A stretch of 64,000 nucleotides of DNA from Melieria omissa (GCA_963971225.1 OZ020267.1:125888068-125952067); one strand, 5' to 3'; positions 44,901-56,189 are shown, numbered from the stretch's first letter. The notes: a model not told the origin generated them from the letters alone. Numbers and translations are program-made.

Positions 44901-45288
44901 AATCGATGGAGAATAAGGAAAAGATAACATTTGGCAAAAGGAACTTTATTAGTTTCAGTACGTAATAGAAGGTAGCGTTGAAAGACCGTCGATTTTGCCC
45001 GGAAATTCAGCGAAAAGGAATTCCTTCTATGTATTGAAGGGAGACTGCTCTCAAAAAGATATTAATCCCATGTAGTCGCGATGTAGGTATGAATGCCCTG
45101 GGAGTATTTGATGAGACAAAATCTATTGAAAAACCTTTCACCTTCTTCTGGTAAATAATGAAGCAATGCCGATATGGATCAACTTAACGATAGGGAATCA
45201 ACGATGGCCATGTCACTTGTAGCCACCATAAAAATTCAGTTTATTCTGTGTAAAAATCAATGAAGATGGCAGAGGGAGATTACGTAAA
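44901..45288. other. Unique non-coding DNA
   Basis: No gene or element end recognised before the TTAA of the piggyBac element. Confidence 0.4.
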
Positions 45289-45829
45289 TTAACCCATTAC
45301 TGCCTGCATATAGTTCTAGCCAGCGAATTTTGTCTAAATTTACATATGTTGGTAAGGGGTGCTTAGAATAGTTATACACAAAAATGCAGGTATCTACCTG
45401 ATATAGCACCTGAGATATGGAGGGGGTGAAATTTCACCCATCCGGCACCAGGTGTGCCGAAATATGCATATATTGCAAGAAGCTTGGTTGATTTCTTATT
45501 GCCTCTTGAAAATTGCCGATATAATTAATTATTTTTATTTTTACGTTTATTTAATTATGGAAAGCATTATCTATTATAAAAAAGTAGCTGGGGTCTTCAG
45601 CTTTCATAAATGGGGCCAATCCCATCTACTAATTCCACCTACCTTCTCCCGCTGGAGCTATTCCTACCTTTCTTCCTACCTAGGACCCTACGACAGTAAA
45701 CTTGCTAAATTATTAAAATCGATTATCTATTATCTTGACTACTAACAAAAGAAAATGTGTATGACAATGTCGGCGCATGAAATTGACGCCAAAATAAATG
45801 ACGGTTTTCTATTCTATGTTTTGCACGTA

Positions 45830-47852
45830 GGTTAGGTTAGGTAGGGAAGGGTGTGTGCGTCCCAAGGGCAGCACTTCCACTCGGAGGCCAAAGTGGCCCA
45901 TTGTGAATCCCTTCATGGAAGATTCCGGAGCTAACCAGTGGCTCTCAGTTCGGGGCAAACCAGTTCGACCTCTTGATGAAGGAGAGTAGATCCGATATTT
46001 CAACTACTGCTGCGCAGGCCAAGTCTACCAGGAACCTTGACCCCAAGGTACGGAGTCGGCGTTCCTGCAGAGCCGGGCAGTGGCACAGGTAGTGTTGGAT
46101 CGTTTCCACTTCTTCCTCATCTCCACAGCTTCTGCAGACATCACTGGACGAGAGGCACCATTTGACCAGCATAGATCCAATGGCGCAGTGTCCAGTGATG
46201 ACTCCAACAAGCTGCCTAATAGAGGTTCGACTCAGGGACAGTACATATCGCGTTTTCCTCACGGAAAGGGAAGGCCATATTGCCCGGCAGGTACTGCAAT
46301 CAGTTCTGCTCCGCCATGAGGACTCGATGTAAGTTTTGCTCAACCTGTCAATACGCAAATACAGGGCAGATATCGGAAGGAGCACAGAGTTATCCACTTC
46401 GGTGAGAGGCAGGGCGACCCCCTTTCTTGCCATCTCATCCGCTGCCTCGTTTCCTGCCACTCCAGAGTGGCCCGGAACCCAGCAGAGAGTGACTCGGTGA
46501 TGTCCGATGCCGCGAAGTGCACTGCGACAACTCTGCACTACCTTTGATTTCACAGTCGCTGATTCCAGCGCTTTAAGGGCTGCCTGACTATCCACACAGA
46601 TTGTGATATCCGTGGGTGATAATCCGCTGTCGCGGATTAATTCAGCAGCTTTCCAGATTGCATAAATCTCCGCCTGAAAGATGCTACAGAGGTCCGGGAG
46701 TCTGAAAGACCGTTGAGCCCCTAGTGCATCTGAGTGGAGACCAGCTCCTGTACCTTCCTCCATCTTAGAACCATCTGTGAATATGGTGATGGAGGCGTCT
46801 CTTATCACACTTGTAAGTCCCCATTCTTCCCTTGAGGGAAAGGAGGTAAGTGCGCGCGAATCAAAATCCAGGTATGGAATCAGATAGTCCGTGCAGGAAT
46901 CTAATTGATGTTCCGTACCTGGCCTCGTAAATGACCTTAGGATCCCAGAGTGTCCATAAGCGTGCTCTTTCCACAAGTTGGCCTCTCTCAGCCTGAGAGC
47001 GCCTTTAGCAGCACAGCACTTAATGAACTGCTCTATTGGGTGGAGATGTAGAATCATCTCTAGGCCTGCCTGGGGGGTGCTTTTGACGGTTCCTGCTATT
47101 CCCATAGCCGCCAGTCTCTGCACCTTCATCAGTTGCGTCGCCAAGGACCTGGTGTCCGTGGCCGGCCACCAGACAATGGCTCCGTAACATAAGATCGGCC
47201 GAATGATCGCTGTATACATCCAGTGGACAATGCCCGGCCGCAATCCCCACTTTTTCCCGAAGGCCTTCTGACAGACGTAGAAGGCATTCAGGCTCTTCTT
47301 CACCCGCTCTTCCACGTTGCGTCTCCAAGAAAGCTTGGAGTCGAGTGTGGTGCCAAGGTATTTCACCTCGGGTGAGAGGGTGATAGTGATGCCGCTGAGT
47401 TTCGGCAGCCTAAACTCCGGTATCTTGTATCTCCGGGTGAACAGTACCATAACCGTCTTTGAGGGGTTAACTCCTAGACCGTTATGCTCTGCCCACCTAG
47501 AGAGTTCTCCTAAAGCAGACTCCATGAGATCACTGATGGTGGAAAGAAATTTTCCAGGGATCAGGATAGTGACGTCGTCCGCATATGCTACTACTCGCAG
47601 CCTCCTGGATTCGAAGATCTCGAGGATGTTGTTTATCACAAGCAGCCACAGCAGAGGCGAAAGGACGCCCCCCTGAGGTGTGCCCCTTGTGGTTAACCTC
47701 CTCACCGAGCACGAGCCTAGGCTGGAGTGAACCCTTCTGCTACTAAGCATATCGCTGGTCCACCTTACCACTTTCTCGTCCACTTCGAATTTTCTAAGTG
47801 CACTGATTATTGCCTCTAGAGTGACGTTATTAAAGGCCCCCTCAATATCGAA
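45830..47852 (-). mobile_element. 5'-truncated LOA/I-like retrotransposon inserted in piggyBac
   Basis: Perfect 15-bp target duplications, TATGTTTTGCACGTA, lie at 45815-45829 and 47853-47867. On the minus strand the element runs from RT motif A at 47852 to a 3' end of CCCTACCTAACCTAACC at 45830. The 5' truncation and the A-free CCTAA-type tail are typical of target-primed insertion that did not finish. It landed about 9 bp upstream of the piggyBac start codon. Confidence 0.95.
45945..47852 (-). CDS. Reverse transcriptase-RNase H of LOA/I-like LINE (5'-truncated, open)
   Basis: Open for about 636 codons to a stop at 45945; the N-terminus is missing, so there is no native start codon. Counting from the open frame's start in the duplicated target site: FDIEGAF (RT motif A, D6), RGTPQGGVLSPLLW (60-73), YADD (94-97), then the thumb region with EVKYLGTTLDSKLSW and MYTAIIRPILCYGAIVWWP. 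RNase H follows with FTDGS (D364), FQAEIYAIWKAAE (E399), VDSQAALKAL (D425) and VPGHSGVAGNEAADEMARKG (D476). A C-terminal Cys/His cluster CRSC, HYLCHCPAL lies at 577-598. The enzyme copies element RNA into DNA at the target, and RNase H removes the RNA. Endonuclease and RT motifs before A are absent, so this copy is dead on arrival although no stop or frameshift has built up, which implies a recent insertion. Confidence 0.93.
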   Translation of the reverse strand, partial: FDIEGAFNNVTLEAIISALRKFEVDEKVVRWTSDMLSSRRVHSSLGSCSVRRLTTRGTPQGGVLSPLLWLLVINNILEIFESRRLRVVAYADDVTILIPGKFLSTISDLMESALGELSRWAEHNGLGVNPSKTVMVLFTRRYKIPEFRLPKLSGITITLSPEVKYLGTTLDSKLSWRRNVEERVKKSLNAFYVCQKAFGKKWGLRPGIVHWMYTAIIRPILCYGAIVWWPATDTRSLATQLMKVQRLAAMGIAGTVKSTPQAGLEMILHLHPIEQFIKCCAAKGALRLREANLWKEHAYGHSGILRSFTRPGTEHQLDSCTDYLIPYLDFDSRALTSFPSREEWGLTSVIRDASITIFTDGSKMEEGTGAGLHSDALGAQRSFRLPDLCSIFQAEIYAIWKAAELIRDSGLSPTDITICVDSQAALKALESATVKSKVVQSCRSALRGIGHHRVTLCWVPGHSGVAGNEAADEMARKGVALPLTEVDNSVLLPISALYLRIDRLSKTYIESSWRSRTDCSTCRAIWPSLSVRKTRYVLSLSRTSIRQLVGVITGHCAIGSMLVKWCLSSSDVCRSCGDEEEVETIQHYLCHCPALQERRLRTLGSRFLVDLACAAVVEISDLLSFIKRSNWFAPN

Positions 47853-47876
47853 TATGTTTTGCACGTAAAATTATAA

Positions 47877-48675
47877 ATGAAGGCGAGAATTAACAAAAAA
47901 TCAATGAAAATGATTCGCAGACGTGAAGTTTTGAGCACCTTCAAAATAAATGACATAATTGAGGAAGAATGGAGTGAGCTCGAAGACATCGCAAGTCTTG
48001 GCTGAGCAGACGATATAGACGTAGTGCTTTACCACCCGATCGTGTGATTGACTTGACCGACGATGACAAACTTGTGATCAACGACACTGATCAAAATTTA
48101 CCATCTGAGGTAGCCGGAGTAATGGAAGTAATGGAGTCACCCAATACATAGAGCTAAAAGATATGACCGTAAGCAATCTAAGCACATTTTCATTGACCAA
48201 CCATATTCCCATTTTTACATACAACCAACGAATGAGTGGAGTTGATTTAGTAGATAAAGGCATTGCGAACTACAGAATCCGGGTTCGTGAAAAAAAATGG
48301 TACTGGTCTTTGATAAGTAATGTGTTCGATGCGGTAAACGCCTGGATATTGCATTGCTTGCTTCAAAATTTTAATAAAAGCAAGCCGATGGCGCAATTCG
48401 AGCTTCGACGTGATGTTGTTAAGAGTTGGTTGCCCCCAATTGAACGGAACGTACAATCCAAGAGATCATTTAGCACAGTGACACCAAGTCAAAAACGAGT
48501 TCGGAAAGATGGGATTGGCTACTTACCGCAACGAGGAGACAAATACCGTCGTTGCAAACATTGCCAAGGAAAAACCTTCTTTGCATGCATGAAGTGTGAC
48601 GTGTGCCTGCATCCAAAAAACTGTTTCGAAAAATATCATAATGGTGAAAATCCGACCAAACGAACAACACATTGA
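47877..48675 (+). pseudogene. piggyBac transposase, internally deleted and frameshifted
   Basis: ATG at 47877 opens 44 codons (RRREVLSTFKINDIIEEEWSELEDIA) to a TGA. A shifted frame then reads RYRRSALPPDRVIDLTDDDKLVINDTDQ, an acidic N-terminal region, to a stop near 48150. The sequence then jumps to RYDRKQSKH, shifts frame again, and continues FTYNQRMSGVDLVDKGIANYRIRVREKKWYWSLISNVFDAVNAWILH. This is the last catalytic segment of piggyBac transposases (GVD) and its helical insert. It ends with a zinc-binding RING-like tail (CKHC, CMKCDVCLHPKNCF, H) to the stop at 48675. About 300 residues including the first two catalytic Asp are missing. Non-functional. Confidence 0.9.
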
Positions 48676-49212
48676 TTTTATTGATATCAAAACTGTAATA
48701 GTTTATAGTTATTATTATTATTATATTGTACTATTAAAATAGCTTCTAAGTACCAAAAACTCTTTTTCTAAGTGCCAAAATAATAACGCGCAATTTTTGA
48801 AACTTCGGTACACCTGGTGCCGGACGGGTGAAATTTCACCCCATTCTGGAAAATCATTCATTGTACACAGATAGATAGTACAAGCAATACCAAAAATTCA
48901 CAGAAGATAGGCAGGGCAATGCACTACATACTCCAGGGAAAACTGCTGGAATTTCCAATATTTACTATTTTTTAAGAATTTTAAACTTCTCGATAAAGTA
49001 AACAAAAAAAGTTAGTCAACTTTAAACACAGATTGGGATAACTTAATGTCACAATTCTTCAATATTATTAAAAACGAAATAAAACTGCATCTATTCCAAT
49101 TCATTCTGCCAAAATTTCAGTCAAATCGCATAACACATTTAGTCAAGGAAGCCAAAGGAAAATCACCTTTCCAGGGGGTGAAATTTCACCCCATCCGGCT
49201 GGAATGGGTTAA

Positions 49213-49500
49213 AGGTCCGAATGAAAACAGTTCTTCGATCGCTCGCTGTGGTCTAATGTAGAACACAGGGCAGCGCCATTTCGAAACTAAATCTCTGCAA
49301 ACGTCCAAGTTTTGTCTTTGAATTTGTTCTGATTTGTTGTGATGTTATGATGGAAAGATAAGTAATTTAAATCGTGGGGGGGATTCATCTGAAAACTGCC
49401 TTCCACCACTGTTTGAACTGCTCAACTTTAACTTCATGGCGTAAGACTTATTAAGACTTAAAATCCGTCTTTCTCAGTAGTCTCATTCCAAGAACCCATT
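49213..49500. other. Unique non-coding DNA
   Basis: Nothing recognised. Confidence 0.4.
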
Positions 49501-49967
49501 CGAATGCGCAACCAAAGAAGACCAACTAGTCGACAAACGGTTGACAGCAGGCGAGACGCTCGCCAGCGTTGAATTGCTTCACACAAATTGTGCCAACCGT
49601 TTCCGCAAAAGTTCAATCTTCATTTTCCTCGAGTTCATATTGCATGATTTCGCAATTGTCTATGCATCGATGCCAATTCCTGCGCAAATATACGAAATAT
49701 TGTTGCTGTCTATCGGCGCGGCACAAAGTGACAGCAACAACGAAAATCAGTGTCACATTTGCATAAAGTGATTGTGTGCACACGTTCGCCGCAGTCGTCG
49801 TCGTAGCCGTGCCGGAACCGTCGTTGCTCGACTGTTGCGTTTTGGCAATCGCCAACTAAGAAGAATGACAACAGGAGGCAAGGCAGGACGTCAGCATCCT
49901 TTTGCCAGATTTTGCATGCCACCAAAAATTGGCGCTGAATGGAACAAAGCCAAACCAGCGCCCTGAC

Positions 49968-50170
49968 ATGCCGGCAACAAGATGCAAAGTTTGCCAATGC
50001 TTTGTGCACAGAACGGAGCGCGACGAGATGCAAGCGGGGCTCGACCCGGAACAATTACTCGTGTTTAATGAGCGCCATTGCTTTCTCACAGCGTCGTATT
50101 TACGCTGTCGACTTTGCAACGCAACACTGGACGCTGGCAGTTCGATTCACGGCGGGCAAAGTTTGCTGAG
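49968..50170 (+). CDS. Weak candidate host exon with two CxxC knuckles
   Basis: From ATG at 49968 the frame reads MPATRCKVCQCFVHRTERDEMQAGLDP, then ~20 residues, then RCRLCNATLDAGSS, ending QSLLR directly before GTGAGC (50171), a good splice donor. Two CxxC pairs about 46 residues apart, with a histidine and cysteine between, could bind zinc. It lies in a GC-rich unique island (49500-50180). The antisense frames are open too, so coding is not demonstrated; no family was recognised. Confidence 0.25.
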
Positions 50171-50174
50171 GTGA

Positions 50175-50677
50175 GCTAAAGTAAAACAATTCGTGCAATA
50201 TTGATGCTAAAAGTAAAATCATTAAAATTTGTTAACCATTACGCAGCGAACCCTCGAGTCGGCAGTACAAATGCTACAAATAAATATCTATTGAAATATC
50301 TGGCCATTAATTGCGTTAAATTAATTAGCACCCTTCTTAAGTTCGTTCGCTAATTAATTAAATTAAACTTCAAGTTCATATCAATCTAATCGATCGATTC
50401 AATTGAATAAAGTTCTATCGGTTCCTCTTAAAAACCATTTGCAAGTTGTAGAATAGATGACTACCAAATTAGGGCTACCGAAATAAACTTTGTATGTGTT
50501 GTTTGTAGGCTTTGGAGCGAAATTTGTTGTTGTGTTGTGGGTTTCATCTGCTGATGATTGGTAAAACACTTTTATAGAGTAATTGTTATTGTAATAGCAG
50601 AAGATTTAATTAATGTTTTGAAGCCTATGAGAAAGTTTGCAGTACTATTTGAAAGATTAGCAGCTCATTTGCTGAAA
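50175..50677. other. AT-rich non-coding DNA
   Basis: No gene or element recognised; it would be intron if the 49968-50170 exon is real. Confidence 0.35.
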
Positions 50678-51186
50678 CAGTGTTGCCATATGCCTGAAAT
50701 GACTTCCTCTTAAATCTAAAAAATAACTTAAATTTCCTTCCGCAAAAAAAACCATTTTATATACATATATATATATAATTTTTTTTAATATTTCGTTCCA
50801 AAGTATAAACAAATCTAATAAAAAATATATTTCTCGTAAAAAACTCTATATAAATATTTTTTCTGCTCTTTTATATCTGAGCAGATATCAAAGAATTTAA
50901 GTCAATATACAGTTTGAACTTAAATTTTCAAAGCAAAAATCAAATGAAATGAAACATTTCGCTATCAAAATCGCATTTGGAAACTTCATCACAAAAAATG
51001 GCATCATTCCAATCTTTCAAACGCCAGATCAGATAAATCTAACAATTCAGTGAATCAGTAAATTACAGTCTCGGAAACTTCATCCAAGACAATTCTTCCT
51101 TCCGCGAATTGTCCAAAATTAATGGGAACGAGATTCTGGGAACAAGATATAAAAAAAGGTGGATTTTTTAGGGTCGTGCAACACTG
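50678..51186. mobile_element. AT-rich MITE, family A copy 3
   Basis: It begins CAGTGTTGCCATATGCCTGA, close to the left end of the 1976-2806 copy, including the following CTGAAATGACTT and TCTTAAATCT words. The inverted right end reads CAGTGTTGCACGACCC on the minus strand. No coding capacity. Confidence 0.5.
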
Positions 51187-51980
51187 TTCATTCAAGCTTA
51201 GGAGAAAAGCACTTAATATTTCTCCTTTCTGTTAATCTTAGGAGAAAAACTTTAATTTTTTTCCTAAGCAATTTTTCCTTCTAAAGTTACCTCCGAAGTT
51301 AAAGGCTCCGATTTGTTCAAGTCTAGGAGAGAGAAGAGAGGAGAAGATCTAGAAGAAATTCTAGTAGAAAATGTCTGGAATGTGCCGGAATTTTTTCTTA
51401 TTCGAATGAACATTTTTTTAGCGATTTAAAATGAAGAGGGTCTCCAGTGGAAGAACCAATGACGAGGACCAACTGATTGATGTGACCAACTGAAAAAGGC
51501 GCGTGCAAGAAGAACACGAAAATCTTCCAAACGACATACCAAATAAATCTTACATTTCAGTAAATCAGTAAATTACAATCTCCTAAACTTCATACACAGC
51601 AATTCTTTCTTCTTTCGCCGAGATGCATTCAAGCTTAGGAGAAAAACTCTTAATCTTTCTCCTAAGCAATTCTTCCTCCTAGAGTTTCCCCTCAGAGGCT
51701 TCGATTTGTTCAATTCTAGAAGAAGATCTCTGAATCTTATTCCGCGATTCCTCCAAATCTAGAAGAAATCCTAGTAGGAAATCTTGTTATCCAAATGTGT
51801 CGGAATTTTTTCTTTTTCGAATTAACACTTTTTGAGCGATTTAATATGAAGCATAATTGGCTTGGCCATGTCTGTTGCTGGAGGTCCACGGCGAAGAGGG
51901 TGACCGTGTCTCCGGTAGAAGGACCAGGACGCCCCTTCATCTCTTGATGTGACCAACTAAAAAAGGCGCGCGCAAAGCAG
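51010..51980. repeat. Diverged ~0.47-kb tandem duplication
   Basis: Landmarks repeat in order: a cttycaaacg segment (51014 and 51523), cagtaaattacartctc (51055 and 51567), attcaagcttaggagaaaa (51191 and 51626), tgtgccggaattttttctt (51379 and 51797), tgaccaact.aaaaaggcgcg (51482 and 51951). The spacing ranges from about 420 to 510 bases, so indels have built up. The second copy runs into an RT C-terminal remnant. Confidence 0.6.
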
Positions 51981-52020
51981 AGACACCTGGAGAGAGCTTT
52001 TGCGGAAGGCCTTAGCCCGG
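51847..52020 (+). pseudogene. LINE reverse-transcriptase C-terminal remnant
   Basis: Broken plus-strand frames read MKHNWLGHV, then GPGRPFI, DVTN, then KRRAQSRDTWRELLRKALAR. The WLGHV, GRPxxxW, and RDxWR pattern is typical of the tail after the thumb in RTE- and related LINEs. The equivalent part of the upstream duplicate (51430-51520) is much more decayed. Confidence 0.6.
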
Positions 52021-52298
52021 TAACGAATTGTTATGGCCAGTTACGTAAGTAAATAATTAAGAATATTTGAAGAATTAAATTTTTTTAATTGCATGTTTAG
52101 TGTGACCTAAACTTCGCGCTAGGCGCTGCCGGGTTAACCGATGCCTCTGAACATCTACGCTGCTTTCTATGCAAGTTTTGAGGCTGTCATCCTTTGAGGG
52201 CATCGGTACAAAGTGTCGAAACCAGAGTTAGCTGGTTAGTTGATTAGAGTGGCAATGTCTAGGCATCCAATACGTACGTGTGTACCCTTTTCCTACCA

Positions 52299-52930
52299 CT
52301 ATACCTGATTAGTATTATTATAGGTGGTTAGTCCTCTTAGTGATGGCTTAGAATAGCTTTCATAAGGTATTTCACTTTTTTCTCTCAGGCATAGAGAAAA
52401 TAGAAGATGATTTTCTTCCCATCCGAGTTTTCGCAGCTGTGACAGCAGATATTGTAGGGGATTTTGGCTACGTGTTCTTCTTAGACCAATGACCCGTAAT
52501 AACCGCATTAAATCTCGCTACATTCCGCCGTCCTCTGTTTAAGAGGTATGTGGATTTGTTCTTACTGTATCTAGGACAAAGTAATCTGCTGACTCTGTAG
52601 GATTACATTCTCAATCATTCATTATTCTGTTAACAAGGAGGTTCCCTGAGACGGCGCTGTTGATTAAGACTAGTTGACTACCCCCAATGTTGTTGTGCTC
52701 CGACACTGAAAATAGGGTAACTCCATGCTCCAAATTAGCGATCTAGTCTAGATGAAATATTAACCGAATCCAGTGCTTTCAACGCAGCTAGACTGTCAGA
52801 TCGTATTTTATCTCCGTATTATAGGAGGTGCTTATCAGTGCCATCAAGCCTCTCTGATCCCAAACAATTCCACCTGGAAGACTCTTGCAATATTTGAGAG
52901 TCGAACTGAGACGTTCAGTCCCAGCTGGCT
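52299..52930 (-). pseudogene. RNase H-type retrotransposon 3' fragment, decayed
   Basis: The minus strand gives FQVELFGIREALMAL (Glu block) near 52885, SDSLAALKALDSVNISSRL (third acidic block) near 52805-52750, and a Cys/His tail relic ICCHSCENSDGKKIIFYFLYA near 52450-52390. Order and spacing follow the RNase H and tail of the 45.9 kb copy. Multiple stops. Confidence 0.65.
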
Positions 52931-54285
52931 TCACGAAACTCCGCTTTGAAGTTTGGGTATAGATATGGGTATAGATTGCACGTATCGCTGTTATAATTGA
53001 TGTGACCTCTTTCCCATCGATGTGGCCTTTTTTCTACACGAGAAGGTTTCGGATATAAAGTTTTTTCTAAAAACTACAGTTGTGGTAATGTAGTTTGACC
53101 ATGCGATGAGGGCTCCTACCCCCTGGGTTAGTAGATTACAAAGCCTATATGGTCTGTTCTCGCAGCATCGTGTTTCACTCAACTCGGGAATGCTTAAATA
53201 TTCGCGATATTTGCGATATTTGGTTTATACACCAACATAAGTAAGTACTTTATATTCTATATGTGATTTCTTAACTTTACTATAACAAATGGTGCCACCC
53301 AAAACTACTTAAAGTATTAACGACATTTAGTGCTGTTGTCGTTTTAGGGGGTTGCATCACTTTGGAAAACAATCCTTCCCCGTTTTTTTACTAACATAAA
53401 TAATGCCAATTTAATTTATATTTTCTGTTACAATGTTTTAAAAATAGTTTTGAAACTAAATATCTGAGATTACTTTAAGCGATTTCTGATGTTTTTAAAA
53501 CTGTGGAGTTTACTCAAAACCATGTTTTGCTAAATGGATAACTTCGGTAATTTTCAACTGATTAATCCATTTTATTAAAAAGTTAAATAAAATTATTTAA
53601 AAATCATTCATTTTTTGCAATCATCAAAATTTTTGCAATGTGCTTTTTCTAATGAAATTTCGATTACAGATGCTTAAAGTTTTTACTTCGGAAAAATTTT
53701 TGGCAAATTTTTTTTTATCGATTTCAAATAAAAAAGTTTTGAAAAACTGTTTTTTCAGGCGCTAATGGACTATGAGAGATTTTCAATACTTTATTTTATC
53801 TTGCTTTTTCCTTCCTTTCGAGCTCAAAGTTGCCTGAGAGCAACTTCACCAATTTGTCATCTTATATCAAAAGCCACGATTGATTAATGGGTTTAATTTT
53901 AGTAGGCACCAACAAAGTAATATTTAAAAAAATGAATTCGAAACAAATTACAAAATTTTTACTGTTATCCCCAAAAGAATTTGCAATAATTCCACTTTAC
54001 GTAAAATTAATTTCTTTTGTAGAAGTTAAGTAAAATTTTTCCAAATAATGAAAAAAATTCCGCCTACCTCTCATATAAAAATAGTTGGTGGTTCTTGGTT
54101 TATTTTCTAAATTAAGTAAACCATTTGTTTTTGTATACCACGGACCACTAACAATTCGCTTTAAAAATTTCATATTCATTGCATTATTCATTATGGAGAA
54201 ACAAATTCTCCACCAACACCAAACTGATGTAACCCCTTAAGTGTTGTTGTTTTGTTTTTGTTTTAGTTGTTTGGTCACGACTGAT
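52931..54285. other. AT-rich non-coding DNA
   Basis: No gene or element end recognised. The minus-strand frames at 52991-53182 and 53997-54191 are short and without known domains. Confidence 0.4.
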
Positions 54286-55660
54286 AACTCAATTTGGTTT
54301 TAATGGTTGTGTTGGCGGCAAGTTTGCGCGCCACAGGCCATGCGACGTGCCACCGAGTTGAAGCTGCTTCTTGCTTCTTACTTAGCTGGAAAATCAATCA
54401 TGCCGAACGAAAGCGATTTTTCCACAATTTTAATATTTTGCCGCCACGACGATATGGGGAATAGTTGCGTGCTGTCGGAGCGGCCGGTACGACGCAGTGC
54501 GGATAACAAACATGTGGGCGGCGACCGCTCCACATTAGACACACGCGTCATGCGGCGCAGGTGCGCTGGCTGCCGAACGCAGCCGACGAAGCGATGCTGG
54601 CATGCGAACACTTCGCAGAATTCGGTCGTGGGAAAGTGAGAAGCTGCTGCAATTAGCTGTCAAAGGAAACGAAATTTCATTTACACATGCGGCAAGTATG
54701 GGAATACACACGTACACACATATATATAGAGTACAAATAATACAGATGCGAAGGCGTCCATCCACTGCTGATTGACCAAACGCGCCGACAGCGTAAGAAT
54801 GCGCTGGCAACAGGATAACCGACCAGCAGCGACGCAGCACTGAAGTCATAATAACAAATAAAAACCCATTAGCCACTGTGGAAAAAGGCAGAGTGTGCGC
54901 GTACTTGAGCGACGCAGCAAATCAACAAATGATGCAACCGAGTGAGGCGCGTCTCAATTGGCGCTGCCGCGTTGCGTCGCATCGCGTCCGCTCAAATTGA
55001 CGTTAATAATGCCATCATGGCAACACACTGCGGCAGCGCTTCCAGTCCACGTAGCAAGTGGCACAGTCCCCAAAGGAGCAACCGCAATATCGAAATCATA
55101 AAGAAGCGCCGGACACAAAAAGGCGCAGCGAAAAAAACTGTGCGCGCCGTCCACAGGAAACCCCCAACAAATGCCGAAGAGAAGAGCAAAACGGCAACGC
55201 CGAAGAAGGCAAAAAAGAAGCGCAGGCTAATTTATCATTAATCGTCCAGCAGATGGCTTGTTGGCTCGACTGGCTCGTGCACTGCGCTCTGCCGCACATG
55301 GCACAGCGGGGAATTTTATACGCCATTCAAATATGAGCATTAAAAATACAAAGAAAAAACACAAAAACTATCGAAAAACTGCTCGAGCTCCTGCATACAG
55401 AAGACAACAAAGAAAAAATAATATCCAAGGCAAATGCAGCCAGACTGTTGGAGCGAAGCAGGTTGTCAGGCAGCAGTCTGCAGTCTTCGGGTGCTTCACC
55501 CCTCCACGCCGCAACTAAAGATGTGCTAATGCGCTCTGCGACACGTCCAAGGCTGTGCGGCATGAAAACATTTAATTTTGCTTCCGTCAGAAAATTGATA
55601 CTTCCTTCAATAAACGGCTGTGGACATTTGCGAAAAAATGCTGCAATATGAAATTTAGAA
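54286..55660. other. GC-rich unique island
   Basis: This is the most GC-rich part of the window with many overlapping open frames on both strands up to ~113 codons. One plus-strand frame (54942-55241) is very basic (KKRRTQKGAAKKTVR and KKAKKKRRL) but opens with GTG and shows no domain. It may be a promoter, 5' UTR or regulatory block of a host gene. No splice-supported exon can be chosen. Confidence 0.35.
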
Positions 55661-55845
55661 AAAATGTTCGGAAATTGAGCGCCAGTTGATATTATTTTAA
55701 TAAAAATTGATTCAAAACAAGTAAACCAAAGCTTTTGTGTAAAATTCGAATTTATTTTATTTAAATAATTTCACTTATACATAATTTGGATCACCCTTAC
55801 ATCGGTAAAGTATCTATGAAAGATGAAGGTATATATACATTTTTT
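55661..55845. other. Unique non-coding DNA
   Basis: Short AT-rich spacer; nothing seen. Confidence 0.35.
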
Positions 55846-55970
55846 GTTTGTTCACTCTTCCCTGGAGCATTGGGCCTCCACAAGGCTCATTGCCTTGTGT
55901 TGGTTACCTTAATCGGCTGTGTTGCTCTGCCAGGGTATGTGATTGGCCTGCCGCAGGTATAGTAGTTTAT
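55846..55970 (-). repeat. Retrotransposon 3' tail-like sequence (inverted copy)
   Basis: The minus strand reads ccgattaaggtaaccaacac, ttgtggaggcccaatgctcc, gagtgaacaaac, the same phrases as 39470-39545 in the other orientation, and is followed by an A/T-rich tail. Confidence 0.5.
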
Positions 55971-56189
55971 TGATTTTAAGAAAGTCCTATGGACTTATAA
56001 GAGCAACAAAAGCACGTTTGTATCCTGTGAGAGCTTTGAAAAGCAAAAGAAAGATAGAGAATGTATTGAGAAAGTTATGAAGATGTCAACTTGGTTACAA
56101 TTCAGACGGAAGCATCATAAAGTTGCCAGAATTAAAAGATAAAGTTATTTGAACAAAGTTAAATAAGAGATTAAACGTCAAGTGCCACT

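Larger units (their letters stand above)
45293..49208 (+). mobile_element. piggyBac element, interrupted by a retrotransposon
   Basis: TTAA lies at 45289-45292 and 49209-49212. The ends are CCCATTACTGCC and, inverted, CCCATTCCAGCC. A subterminal inverted repeat of about 38 bases lies at 45422-45460 and 48803-48842, containing the perfect palindrome GGTGAAATTTCACC. A third copy of the palindrome sits near 49179. Without the inserted retrotransposon and one target duplication the element is about 1.88 kb, shorter than a complete piggyBac, in keeping with the deleted transposase inside. Confidence 0.9.

Noticed and set aside
45830..45845. GGTTAGGTTAGG as an interstitial telomere repeat
   Set aside because: It is the 3' end of the inserted LINE, directly next to the target duplication.
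54307..54876. Overlapping frames above 100 codons on both strands
   Set aside because: High GC lowers stop frequency; no motif or splice signal favours either strand.
54942..55241. Very basic 99-codon frame
   Set aside because: It begins with GTG, overlaps several antisense frames in a GC-rich island and has no domain.
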